This document shows, piece after piece, positions 43,183-54,980 of a DNA stretch of 64,000 nt. This stretch comes from Tricholoma matsutake (lineage: Eukaryota; Basidiomycota; Agaricomycetes; Agaricales; Tricholomataceae): contig AP026542.1 in NCBI GenBank assembly GCA_026075535.2, forward strand, positions 7,750,001 to 7,814,000, given 5' to 3'. Made by a program: the position numbers and the translations under genes. Position 1 is the first letter of the stretch; every line of letters begins with the position of its first letter. Below the pieces are notes generated by a model, which made no database searches, had not been told where the DNA came from, and saw nothing but the letters and a program-made list of their open reading frames with translations.

Positions 43183-46100
43183 ACTTCTCCTCTCATCGCC
43201 TCACCTCTAAGGAGGATGGAGCGAGGAATTCCTACAGGAGTGACCTCGATAAAGCCTGGGCGTCGGCCCAAGTAGAGGATGACACTCTTGTTGTCGCAGT
43301 GGATGCTTTGGTGCCCACAGATGCTAAGTTCCAAGCTGTCGCCTGCGCTCTTGTCTTCGGACAGGGAGAGCAGGTCGATCGCGTTGTCTCAGCTTCGGGG
43401 AGAAGAACCCCCCCAGAAGTCGAACTCTTCGCTCTCCAACTGGGCGTCTCGGCTGCTTGCAGCAGAGGTTGCAAAAAGTTGGTGATCTTTTCAGATTCTA
43501 CTATGGGCATTGAGTCCCTAATCGATCCTAAACCTCGTTCTGGGCAAATCTTTGCCCTGGACGCTTGTCGCTCTCTTCGTCCCTGGCTAGCTGGGGACGA
43601 GAAGAGGAATGTCACATTCTGGCACGTCCCCTCGAAATTCGAGTGGAACGTACATAAGATGGCTCATGATGTAGCTACATCTACCAAGATCTCCGTGGGC
43701 AGACACCCGTGGACGTCTTTAGACTACCTTAAAAACCAGGTCGAAAAGGCCCTTTGTAAGGATTGGCACACCCAGTTCTCAGATCCGGCGTATCGTGGTC
43801 GGCACTTCTACCAGCTCAGAGGAGTAGGTGGAAAACCGGTCCTACCCTCGACTCACAAAGGTGGGCCCTGGCTGAAGGTTATGGGGAGCAACACTACGTT
43901 GACTTCCCATTCAACTCGTATGATCACTGGCCACGCTCCTATAGGGGAGTATCGTCAACCTCTATCCCTCGATGGGGAATACCAATGCTGGTGCCTTGGT
44001 CCTGACATACAAACTCGGGACCATCTGCTACGCGTCTGCCCCAAGGTGGATCGCAAAGAAACTCGTGCAAGCCCTGACACCGTCGAAGGCTTCCACAAAT
44101 TTATGGACAATAACCCAGCGCTAGGGTCGTTCAACTCACTTGCGTGGGATCCAGGATAGGTTGTGCGCGCAGGGCGTATGACCCCCGTCTGGTTCTAGCT
44201 AGTGTTATCAGTATGTTGGGGTGGCTGCAGGGCACCAGACGAGTCTGTTAACCCTCATAAAGGGGGCCCACCCATGTTCAGGAGCAACTGTCAGGGAGGG
44301 GGGACACAAAACTAGATACCAGTTCGGGGAGGCGCCTGAGCACTTCCAGATCCTCTGTCGGTTGCGCATTGCGACGATTGAGTCGACTACGCCCTCCTTT
44401 CCGAGCTGAGAGGCTCACGTCGGGGCGGCAGCTTCCCCTAAATCTTGCACTCATACCCGTAGGGACTCGGGGACACGACATCGTCAAGTCCGGGTTGTCG
44501 GTACGCCACCACTGGCAAGTCCATTTACTCGATAAAGGGGGCCCCCTTAGTGGTCATTGCAGCTATCCAGGTGGTTGGTGCAAAGATCAGCAGGAGGAGG
44601 ACTTGGGCTGGGCGTAGTGCACTTACTCTGTTTGTATGTCTCTACCGCGGACTGCGATCAGGCGCCGCGTTATAAACTTTTGACCCAAAAAAAAAAAAAA
44701 AGTAGGCCCACATAGGACCCAAAGAGGCTCTCCAACCCCCTCCCCCTATGGGGCAGGCATCATCACACCGCGAGCACAACGATTCAGTCAGTGTGCCAGC
44801 GTTATCTTCCAGGGATGCTACTGCGTCTCCTGCACCTCCTGCTACCCCTTCTACACCTGCCTTGCAGTGGGCTGACGAAGTGGCTGATAACTCTTCCCCC
44901 CATGTCATTCAGGATGCGGAGATGGCTAGCGATGACTGGAGCGGGCCCTAGACCTTCGCCAAAGACTTGGGGGAATACGCTGAAGGATTCCGGATTGTTC
45001 TGAACAGGATGGGATCCAGACGACCTACTGCTGAGGAACAGCAGCTTATTGTGGAGCAACTGGGCTCGGTGCTGGTAGCAGCTGCCGAGGCTGGTCTCGA
45101 TCACAACTCAGGAAGTGCTATGCTCTGGGGAGCAATAAATAGGATAGCTGGGGGCAGCAAATGACCTAGGTCGGGCACTGTCACCAACGATCCCAATGAC
45201 ATCCCAAGGATGGACTATCTGGAGGGATGGGATGGGCATCGCCCCCCCCCTCACAAATCAGCAAGGACTCGAGGCCCGAAAGGGGCTCGCCCTCTTCCTA
45301 AACCCCCAGCAGGGGGTGTCTCTTCATCATGGGGTCGGGGACCACCTCCCCCCATGAACTGGTCGACCAGGCCTTCGGGCAGGGGGACCTTTGCTCAGGT
45401 CGCTCGCTTCCCTGGGGGGCAAACACTTAACACATCCATGGATGGTCTTGTGCGTCTAGCCAAGGCCTTCCCTGAACTTCCAACCGACAAGCTGGCTGAC
45501 ATACAGCAGCATGTCAGTCCCTCTAAACCGAAGGCGGTAAAGCCATCACCTACTGTCCACGGACCGTCAAGACGACAGGTCCTGGTCCACGTTCATCCCC
45601 CCCTTGGGGTGGAGACAAACCCTGCTGACTTCCTGGACCATGTCCGGGCCACCCTCGGTCTGCACCACTCTAAACTAGTGGCCCAGTCCACATCGATGCA
45701 TGCTGGTAACCTATCAGTAGCCACAGACATTGTCGCCTCCGAGGAGGACCTTCGCTGTTTCAAGGAAGCCTGGCTGCCCACAAGGCATTCCCCTTTGCGT
45801 TGCAAGTGGACGCAGCGCTACCCACATCCACGTCGTACCTTAAGTTGGTTGACGTGCCATACATCGCTAACGACAAGGCCTTAACACCTGATGTCGTCAT
45901 TGCACACTTGGGAAAGTCCGGTATATCGGACCTCACAGTATTACAGGTTCCTCCATGGGGGATACATGATTCGAAGATGTCGGATACGTGCACCATCTAC
46001 CTTAACATCGCTGACTCAGTTAGTGGTGCATGAGCCAAGGCTCTTATCGGTCATGGCGTCCAGTTTGGGCGCTACGTCGCTTATGTTAGGGCTGCCAGGG

Positions 46101-46480
46101 TGAACCCTGGCTTGCCTCTCTGCCAATGATGCTGGAAATGGGGTCACCCCACCCTGGCATGCAGAGCTCCACAGACCAAGTGTCGGATCTGTGCAGGCCC
46201 ACACTGTAAGGAGCACCATCGTGCCCTTGCAGGGTGTTGTAAGGGAAATGCCAAGGCAAACCCTCCCGTCCCAGCCACCCCTGAAGGGGCAGCCTGTCCT
46301 CACCCGGCTAGGTGTATAAACTGCCGGAAGAACCACGCATCCGATGATCGTCGGTGCAATTCTTGGCAACATCGCTTTGACCATGACTGGATCAAAGCTT
46401 GCTATGATGAGGTGAGTGCAAAACGTAGTTCTCGCTCCCCTCCTGCTTACCATCCCCCAGGACGCGGTGGCCGAACGTAA

Positions 46481-47785
46481 ATGAGGGACAGACTTAGACC
46501 TACCGCCCAGTTACGCGTATTTAGTCAAAATGTAAACAGAAATTGGGGTTACATGGACTGGTTACTGGCAGATCTTGTAGATGACTATGACCTGCTGTTC
46601 ATTCAAGAGCCTCCCTGGCGATTAATAAGACATGCCCCCTCTGCCCACAACAGGGAAGGGGAAGAAGTTATAGGCGCACCAATGAGCCCAAATTGGGGAA
46701 CCTTAGTGCGCCCATTGGGAATTGACTCCCCTCCACGCGTGGCTGTTTATTTCGTGAATAGCATCGCTAATCTAAGACTGGGTCTCAGACGAGATCTGAT
46801 CGACGATCGTGACATCCATCCTCTTGTTCTCATTGGGAATAGGAGAGGATGTCATGCTACTTGCTAACATCTATTTGGATAGCCAACATTCAGCCATCAC
46901 GCTCTTATTCGAGAACGTCATGACGATCCCACGCTTACACTTTATGTGTGGCGACTTCAACGTGAGGCACGCCTCCTGGAATCCCCAGGGGCCTGAACAC
47001 TCGATCCATGCTGACCACTTAGTGGAAACGGCTACAGCATTAGGCCTGACTAGAGCCCTACCAGTAGCGGAGGGCCCCACCCACTTCCCCCCTCAACAGG
47101 GCCTTCACCCCATGGTGATCGACCTGATGTTTGTACCTACAGATCTTAGATTCGTATTGTACTGGGAGATTGTACCTGAAGCCAGAGGGACATCTGACCA
47201 TGCCCCTCTGACATTAGTGCTACCTGGCCCGGGATCTTTGGTTCCGGTTACCAAGTGGTCCATCAAAAAAGGATCCGAGGAAGAAGCATCATACCGGGAT
47301 GCTGTCTCCTCTGCTTGAATTCTGTGGCTAGATTGGCATGGAGATACCTCGGCAGAAATTGATGATGTCGTCTCGGCGATATCAACGATTTTAAACAAGG
47401 CATGGGAAAACCATGCCAAGGAATCTTGCCTCAGCAAGTCGTCCAAAGGTTGGCGGACAGACGAATGCAGTGGTGCTCTAGATGCTTACAGAGCCTCTCG
47501 TGACGAGAAGCACTACAGGAAAGTCATGCGACACGCAAAGCGTGACTTTTTCGATGACCATATCCAACAAGTGGCTACAATGAATAGACAACCCTGGGAC
47601 CTGATGTCCTGGACTCGTCAACGTAACCTCCCGTCGTACGAGGCAATCTCCTATCGGGGAGAACCTTGTAACGATCTGGATTCCCTCTGGGCTGCCCTTG
47701 ATGGGTCCTATAACGCTGCTTCAGATTGAGTAGTCGATCTGAGCATTCTTGATGAACTCAATCTGGTGCCTGGAAGGGCCTGGAT
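46481..47785 (+). pseudogene. L-i ORF2 N-terminal part, frameshifted and stopped
   Basis: Endonuclease motifs SQNVN, QEPPW, GDFN and SDHAPL are visible, but a small insertion near 46815 shifts frame between two pieces. Stops occur at about 47318 (TTA-type codon to TGA) and 47727-47729 (CGA to TGA). The sequence ends at L-k. Confidence 0.82.
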
Positions 47786-49057
47786 CATCGCTTCTTGTCT
47801 TCCTACCGCGACGTGCACAGCCACAAAAAAATTTCGTCGACACCGTTTTCATACTTTGTTGCTCAATCCGTCCTCGATCCCCGCGATCCGGTATAACCAG
47901 CGTCTTACCAACGCATGTCAGAAACGTTCTCTAGAAGAGGGGGGAGATCGGGCGAAGCGATGGACGAGGGGAGACCTTCCAGATCCGGTACGCCCAGAAC
48001 TCCTGGCGATGACCCAATTGATTCCCTGCAGCTCTCTTCGAGCCGCAGATCCACACAGAATGCACCCTCAGTGGGCCCCCACAGGACCCAAAGAGGCTCT
48101 CCAACCCCCTCCCCCTATGGGGCGGGCATCGTCACACCGCGAGCACAGCGTTTCACCGTGCCAGTGTTATCGTCCAGAGACGCTACTGCGTCTCCTGCAC
48201 CTCTGGCTACCCCTTCTACACCTGCTTCGTGGGCTGATGAAGTGGCCGACAATCTCTCCTCCCACGTCATTCAGGACACGGAGATGGCTAGCGATGACTG
48301 GAGTGGACCCCAGACCTTTGCCAAAGACCTGGGAGAGTATGCACAAGGATTCCGAGTGGTTCTTAACAGAACGGGATCCAATCGACCGACTGCTGAAGAA
48401 CGGCAGCTCATCGCTGAACAACTGGGCTCGGTGCTGGCAGCAGCTGCCAAGGCTGGCCTAGATCGCAACTCTGGAGGTGCTACGCTCCGGGGCACTATAG
48501 ACAGAATGGTTGGAGGCAGTAAACGACCTAGGTCGGGCACTGTCACTAACGATCCTAACGACGTCCCAAGGATGGAGTACCTGGAGGGATGGGATGGGCA
48601 ACGCCCCCCCCCTCACAAATCAGCGAGGACCCGAGGCCCGAAAGGGGCTCGACCTCTCCCTAAACCCCCAACAGGGGGCGTCTCTTCATCATGGGGTCGA
48701 GGACCGCCTCCCCCCGTGAACTGGTCCACCAGGCCCTCAGGCAAGGGGACCTTTGCTCAGGTCGCTCGCTTCCCTGGGGGGCGAGCACCTAACACTTCCA
48801 TGGATGGCCTTGTGCGACTAGCCAAGGCCTTCCCTGAACTTCCAACCGACAAGCTGGCGGACATACAGCAGCATGTGGGCCCATCCAGACCGAAGGCTGC
48901 AAAGCCCTCGCCTACTGTACACGGACCGTCGAGACGACAGGTCCTGGTCTACGTTCGCCCCCCCCTCGGGGCGGAGACGAACCCTGCTGACTTCTTGGAC
49001 CACGTCCGAGTCGCTCTCGGACTGCACCACTCTAAACTAGTGGCCCAGTCCGCATCT

Positions 49058-49071
49058 ATGCATGCTGGTAA
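49058..49071. repeat. TSD of L-l (second copy 55519-55532)
   Basis: atgcatgctggtaa on both sides, 14 bp identical, in ORF1 of L-k. Confidence 0.94.
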
Positions 49072-49199
49072 CATCGCTTCTTGTCTTCTTACTGCAACGT
49101 GCACAGCCACAAAAATTTTCGTCGACACCGTTTTCACACTTTGCAGCTCAATCCGTCTATGATCTCAGCGATCCGGTATAACTAGCGTCTTACCAACGC

Positions 49200-51110
49200 A
49201 TGTCAGAATCATTCTCGAAAAGAGGGGGGAGATCGGGCGAGGCGATGGATGAGGGGAGACCTTCTAGATCCGGTACGCCCAGAACTCCTGGCGACGACCC
49301 AATTGACTCCCTGCGGCTCAAAGAGAGCCGCAGATCCACACAGAATGCACCCTCAGTGGGCCCCCACAGGACCCAAAGAGGCTCTCCAACCCCCTCCCCC
49401 TATGGGGCGGGCATCGTCACACCGCGAGCACAGCGTTTCACCGTGCCAGTGTTATCGTCCAGAGACGCTACTGCGTCTCCTGCACCTCCGGCTACCCCTT
49501 CTACACCCGCTTCGTGGGCTGATGAAGTGGCCGATAATCTCTCCTCCCACGTCATTCAGGACACGGAGATGGCTAGCGATGACTGGAGTGGACCCCAGAC
49601 CTTCGCCAAAGACCTGGGAGAGTACGCTGAAGGATTCCGAGTTGTTCTCAACAGAACGGGATCTCGACGACCGACTGCTGAGGATCGGCAGCTCATAGCA
49701 GAACGGCTGGGCTCGGTGCTGGTAGCAGCTGCCGAGGCTGGTATCGATCGCGACTCGGGGAATTCGTTCCTCCGGGGAGCAATAGACAGAATTTCTGGGG
49801 GCAGTAAACGACCTAGGTCGGGCACTGTCACCAACGATCCCAATGCAGAGCGCCTGGAGGGATGGGATGGGCAACGCCCCCCCCCTCACAAATCTGCGAG
49901 GACTCGAGGCCCGAAAGGGGCTCGACCTCTTCCTAAACCCCCAACAGGGGGCGTCTCATCATCATGGGGTCGAGGACCGCCTCCCCCTGTGAACTGGTCC
50001 ACCAGGCCTTCAGGCAGGGGGACCTTTGCTCAGGTTGCTCGCTTCCCCGGGGGGCGAGCTCCTAACACATCCATGGATGGTCTTGTGCGTCTAGCCAAGG
50101 CCTTCCCTGAATTTCCAACCGACAAGCTGGCAGAAATACAGCAGCATGTCGGCCCCTCCAAACCGAAGGCGTCAAAACCTTCACCTACTGTACACGGACC
50201 GTCGAGATGACAGGTCCTAGTTCACGTTCGTCCCCCCCTCGGGGAGGAGACGAACCCTGCTGACTTCCTGGACCACGTCCGGACCACCCTCGGACTGCAC
50301 CACTCCAAATTGGTGGCTCAGTCTGCATCGATGCATGCTGGTAATTTATCAGTAGCTACTGACGTTGTGGCCTCTGAGGAGGACCTTCGATGCTTCAAGG
50401 AAGCTGCCCACAAGGCGTTCCCTTTCGTGCTGCAAGTGGACACAGCGTTACCCACATCCATGTTGTACCTCAAGCTGGTCGACGTGCCATTCATCGCTAA
50501 CGACAAGGCTCTAACGCCTGATGTCGTCATTGCACACTTGGGAAAGTCCGGAATCTCGGACCTCACAGTGCTCCAAGTCCCCCCCCGTGTAGTACGTGAT
50601 TCGAGGATGTCGGATACGTGCACCGTATACCTCAACATCGCTGACTCAGTCAGCGGTGCACGAGCTAAGGCTCTTATCGGCCGGGGCGTCCAATTTGGAC
50701 GCTACGTCGCCTATGTTAGGGCTGCCAGGGCGAACCCAGGCTTGCCCCTATGCCAACGCTGCTGGAAGTGGGGTCACCCCACCCCTGCATGCAGAGCTCC
50801 ACAGACCAAGTGTCCGATCTGTGCTGGCCCACACCACAAGGAGCACCACCGTGCCCTTGCTGGGTGTTGTAAGGGAAACGCTAAGGCTAACCCCCCCGTT
50901 CCAGCTACCCCAGAGGGGGCAGCCTGTCCTCACCCGGCTAGGTGCACAAACTGCTGAAAAAACCACGCATCCGACGATCGTTGATGCAATTTCTGGCGAC
51001 ATCGCTTTGACCGTGACTGGATCAAAGCTCGCTATGACGAGGTGAGTGAGAAACGCAACTCTCGTTCCCCTCCCATTTACCATCCCGCAGGACGCGGTGG
51101 CCGAACGTAA
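49200..51110 (+). pseudogene. L-l ORF1, broken by stops
   Basis: 637-codon gag-like frame from MSESFSKRGG. Stops occur at 50208-50210 (CGA to TGA, GPSR*QVL), about 50955-50957 (CGG to TGA in the third knuckle) and near 50983 (CGA to TGA, as in L-d). Zinc knuckles 1 and 2 intact (CQRCWKWGHPTPAC, CPICAGPHHKEHH). TAA directly before ORF2. Confidence 0.85.
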
Positions 51111-54100
51111 ATGAGAGACAGACTTAGATCTACCCCTCAGTTACGCGTATTTAGTCAAAATGTAAACAGAAATTGGGGTTACATGGACTTGTTACTGGCA
51201 GACCTCGTAGATGATTATGATCTGCTTTTCATCCAAGAGCCTCCCTGGCGATTAATAAGACATGCCCCCTCTGCCCACAACAGGGAGGGGGATGAAGTTA
51301 TAGGCGCACCAATGAGCCCAAACTGGGGAACTTTAGTGCACCCCTCGGGTATCGACTCCCCCCCACGCGTTGCTGTCTACTTTGCGAACAGCATCGCTAA
51401 CTTAAGACCAGGTCTCAGATGAGATCTGATCGATAATCGTGATATCCTCTTGTTCTCATTGGGAATAGGGGAGGATGTCATGCTACTCGCTAACGGTTAC
51501 TCGGATAGCCAACACTCGGCCATCACGCTCTTATTTGAGAACGTCATGATGATCCCACGCTTACACTTCATGTGTGGCGATTTCAATGTGAGACACGCCT
51601 CCTGGGACCCCCAGGGGCCTGGACACTCTATCCATGCTGACCACTTAGTGGAAACGGCGACGGCATTAGGCCTGACTAGAGCCCTACCAGTAGTGGAGGG
51701 CCCTACCCACTTCCCCCCACAACAGGGCCTTCACCCCACGGTGATCGACCTGATGTTCGTACCTACAGATCTCAGATTTGTATTGTACTGCGAGATCGTT
51801 CCTGAAGCCAGGGGGACGTCTGACCACGCTCCCCTGACGTTAGTACTGCCTGGCCCGGGATCTCTGGTCCCGGTCACCAAGTGGTCCATCAAAAAAGGAT
51901 CCGAAGAGGAAGCATCTTATTGAGATGCTGTCTCCTCCGCTTGAATTCCGTGGCTAGATTGGCATGGAGATACCTCGGCAGAAATTGATGATGTCGTCTC
52001 GGCGATATCAACGATTTTAAACAAGGCATGGGAAAACCATGCCAAGGAATCTCGCCTCGGCAAGTCGTCCAAAGGTTGGTGGACAGACGAATGCAGTGGC
52101 GCCTTAGACGCGTACAGAGCCTCTCGAGATGAGGGAGACTGGAAGCACTACAGGAAGGTCATGCGACACGCAAAGCGCGACTTCTTCGACGACTGTATCC
52201 TAGAAGTGGCTACGATGAACAGACGACCCTGGGACCTAATGTCCTGGACTCGTCAACGCAACCTCCCGTCGTACGAGGCGATCTCCTATCGGGGAGAACC
52301 TTGCAATGACCTGGACTCTCTTTGGGCTGCCCTTGATGGGTCCTATAACGCTGCCTCAGATTGAGTAGTCGATCTGAGTATCCTTGATGGACTTGATCCG
52401 GTGCCTGAAAGGGCCTGGATCTCGTTCTCTGTTACGGAAATGAAAGAAGCGCTAAATGCGTGTTCTTCCCGTTCCGCTCCAGGTCCCGATCATGTTACGT
52501 GGTCACACCTAAAACACTGGTGTAGCAACCCAGAAGTGGCAGGGCTCATCACCCGCATTGCTGAGGCGTGAATCACCGCTGGCCACTGGCCAGCTCACTT
52601 TAAGGAATCCCTGTCGGTTATTATCCCGAAACCAGGGAAACCTAATTATTCTACCCCTAAGTCGTTCAGGCCCATTGTGCTCCTGAACACTTTGGGAAAG
52701 CTAGTCGAAAAGATGTTGTCTAGGCAACTTCAGTTCAACGGGGTTGCACACGAGGCCTTCGAGCAAAACCAGTTCGGAGGTGTCGCCCAGCGTTCCACTG
52801 AGGACGCAGGTATCTACCTTACCCACCTGGTCAGAGCAGGATGGGCCAAGGGGCTCAAAACGAGTGTTGTTGCTTTCGACATCGCTCAGTTCTTCCCCTC
52901 CTTGAACCACCAGGTTCTGTTGGAGATCATCTCGCGGTCGGGGTTTCCTGCGCAAGTAGTAAACTTCTTCCGTTCATATCTAGTCGGTCGCAAGACGACC
53001 TACAAATGGAACGCTTTCTCATCTGGCTCCTTTGCAGCCGATGTGGGAGTGGGCCAAGGCTCTGCCTTGTCCCCTGTCTTATCGGCGTTATATTTGACGC
53101 CCATTATGAAGCTCTTCAGAAGAAGCGAAGTCGGCAGAGATGTCGATCTCATGTCATATGTGGACAATGGCACCCTCATCGCCCGCTCTCCACAGTTGGA
53201 GGACAATCTCCCCCTTCTTAAAAAAGCGTATGGCTGGATCTTCCAGGCATTCACCTCCCTCGGGCTTGTCCTCGAACACGACAAGTCTGAAATATTTCAC
53301 TTCTCAAGGGCAAGGAGATTCACTCCCCTACCCATTGATCTTGGTTTTGCTCCCTACACGGGCAACACCCCCCTCAAATCCAAGGTCACCTGGAGGTACC
53401 TCGGATTCTTCTTCGATCGCAAGCTCTCCTTCAAGGAGCATACGCGGTTTTATTCCACCAAAGCCCTTACCACGGCAAGGGCAATGGGAATGCTCGGCAA
53501 TTCTGTGAGGGGGCTAACCCCTATGCAGAAACGCCTCTTGTACCGTTTGTGTGTCGTACCTATTATGACATACGGGCTTAGACTTTGGCACTTCAAAGGC
53601 GCTCGCGTCAAGGGTGTCATCAAAACGCTGGCCCAGGTGCAGTCCATCGCTGCTCGCTGGATACTCGGTGCCTTCAGGACCACCCCTATCGGGGGACTGG
53701 AAAGTATCGCAGGACTGCTGCCCATGCAGCTGTTACTGCGTGGTTTAGTCGACAGAGGGGTATTCAGAACCCCTCTATTGGCTCCTTCACACCCCCTAAG
53801 AGCTATCTTAGGGCCTAATCACGTCGGCACTACCCATTCTCATGAGCTAGGACTCTGGGGAGGGAACGTGCTAGACACACTCAACCTACAAGGGCCATCT
53901 GTCGCCTCGGCGGCAGCGCTGGCCCTGGTACCAGGCGATGAATTCAACCCCTTTGGGGAAGAAAACACACCTGGAAACAGAGTGAAGGATCTATTCCCCA
54001 CTCGCTTCTCCTCTCATCGCCTCACCTCTAAGGAGGATGGAGCAAAGAACTCTTACAGGAGCGACCTCGACAAGGCCTGGGCATCTGCCCAGGCAGAGGA

Positions 54101-54980
54101 TGACACTCTTGTCATTGCAGTGGACGCCTCAGTGCCCACTGATGCTAAATTTCAAGCCATCGCCTGCGCTCTTGTCTTCGGGCAGGGGGAACAGGTGGAT
54201 CGCGTTGTATCAGCTTCTGGGAGGAGAACCCCTCCAGAAGTCGAACTCTTCGCTCTCCAACTTGGCATTTCCGCTGCGTGCAGCAGGGGAGGCAAAAAGT
54301 TGGTTATCTTTTCGGATTCTACTACGGGCATTGAGTCCCTAATCGATCCCAAGCCACGTTCTGGGCAAAGCTTTGCCCTGGACGCTTGTCGCTCCCTCCA
54401 CCCCTGGCTAGCTGGGGACGAGGAGAGAAACGTTACATTCTGGCACGTCCCCTCGAAACTCGAGTGGAACGTTCACAAGATGGCTCACGATGTTGCTACA
54501 TCTACCAAGATCTCTGTGGGCAGACACCCACGGACGTCTTTAGACTACCTTAAAAACCAGGTCGAAAAGGCCGTTTGTAAGGATTGGCACACCCGGTTCT
54601 CAGATCCGGTGTATCGTGGTCGGCACTTCTACCAACTCAAAGGAGTAGGCGGAAAACCGGTACTACCCTCGACTCACAAAGGTGGGCCTTGGCTGAAAGT
54701 AATGGGGAGCAACACTACGTTGACTTCCCATTCAACTCGTATGATCACTGGCCATGCTCCCATAGGGGAGTATCGCCAACGTCTATCCCTCGACGGGGAA
54801 TACCAATGCTGGTGGCTCGGTCCTGAGATACAAACTCGGGATCAGTTACTACAGGTCTGCCCCAAGGTGGATCGCAAAGAAACTCGTGCAAGCCCAGACT
54901 CTGTCGAAGGCTTCAACGAATTCATGGACAACAATCCTGCACTAGGATCGTTCAACTCACTTGCATGGGATCCAGGATAG
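51111..54980 (+). pseudogene. L-l ORF2, full length with several stops
   Basis: 1290-codon frame with stops at about 51420 (CGA to TGA), 51921 (CGA to TGA), 51943 (TTA to TGA), 52362 (CGA to TGA) and 52571 (TGC to TGA). From 52677 it is open to the end. The RT catalytic motif reads YVDNG (second Asp to Asn), which would itself inactivate RT. RNase H residues kept (AVDASVP, PPEVE, SDSTTG, AHDVA). The C-terminal knuckle has QCWW in place of QCWC. Confidence 0.87.

Larger units (their letters stand above)
38060..44159 (+). pseudogene. L-j ORF2, full coding content, split by N4-a
   Basis: 38060-40966 plus 43197-44159 make exactly 1290 codons including the stop, matching L-d ORF2. Endonuclease residues (SQNVN, QEPPW, GDFN, SDH), RT motifs (FDIAQFF, GQGSALSP, SYVDDG) and all RNase H acids (AVDALVP, PPEVE, SDSTMG, AHDVA) are present, with the C-terminal CWC..H..C knuckle. 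No stop is seen outside the insertion. The insertion falls between RT thumb and RNase H at FSSH. Read-through into N4-a gives a false C-terminus ending near 41053. Confidence 0.9.
34139..44701 (+). mobile_element. L-j: full-length LINE carrying N3-c and N4-a
   Basis: 5' UTR 34139-34266 (first bases cgtcacttcttg), ORF1 34267-38059, ORF2 38060-44159, 3' UTR 44160-44686, poly(A) 44687-44701. Taking out N3-c and N4-a with one TSD copy each leaves about 6451 bp, the length of L-d and L-l. It has all catalytic residues of ORF2, so apart from one ORF1 stop and the insertions it is the best-preserved coding copy. Confidence 0.93.
33970..46480 (+). pseudogene. L-i ORF1, split by L-j and multiply stopped
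   Basis: The family ATG at 33970 is followed by a stop at codon 4 (TCG to TAG). After the L-j insertion the frame resumes at 44715 with stops or shifts near 44948, 45162 (CGA to TGA), the AWLPTRH frameshift near 45770, 46032 (CGA to TGA) and about 46128 (CGA to TGA in the first zinc knuckle). Zinc knuckles still recognisable. The final TAA abuts the ORF2 ATG at 46481. Confidence 0.82.
33842..47785 (+). mobile_element. L-i: decayed LINE, split by L-j and cut by L-k
   Basis: 33842-34138 (5' UTR and ORF1 start) continues at 44715-47785 (rest of ORF1 and ORF2 to about residue 437). L-j interrupts it with a 13-bp TSD (34126-34138 and 44702-44714, one mismatch). L-k enters at 47786; the remainder of L-i lies beyond L-k. 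It has more frame damage than L-j or L-k, in keeping with being their older host. Confidence 0.88.
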
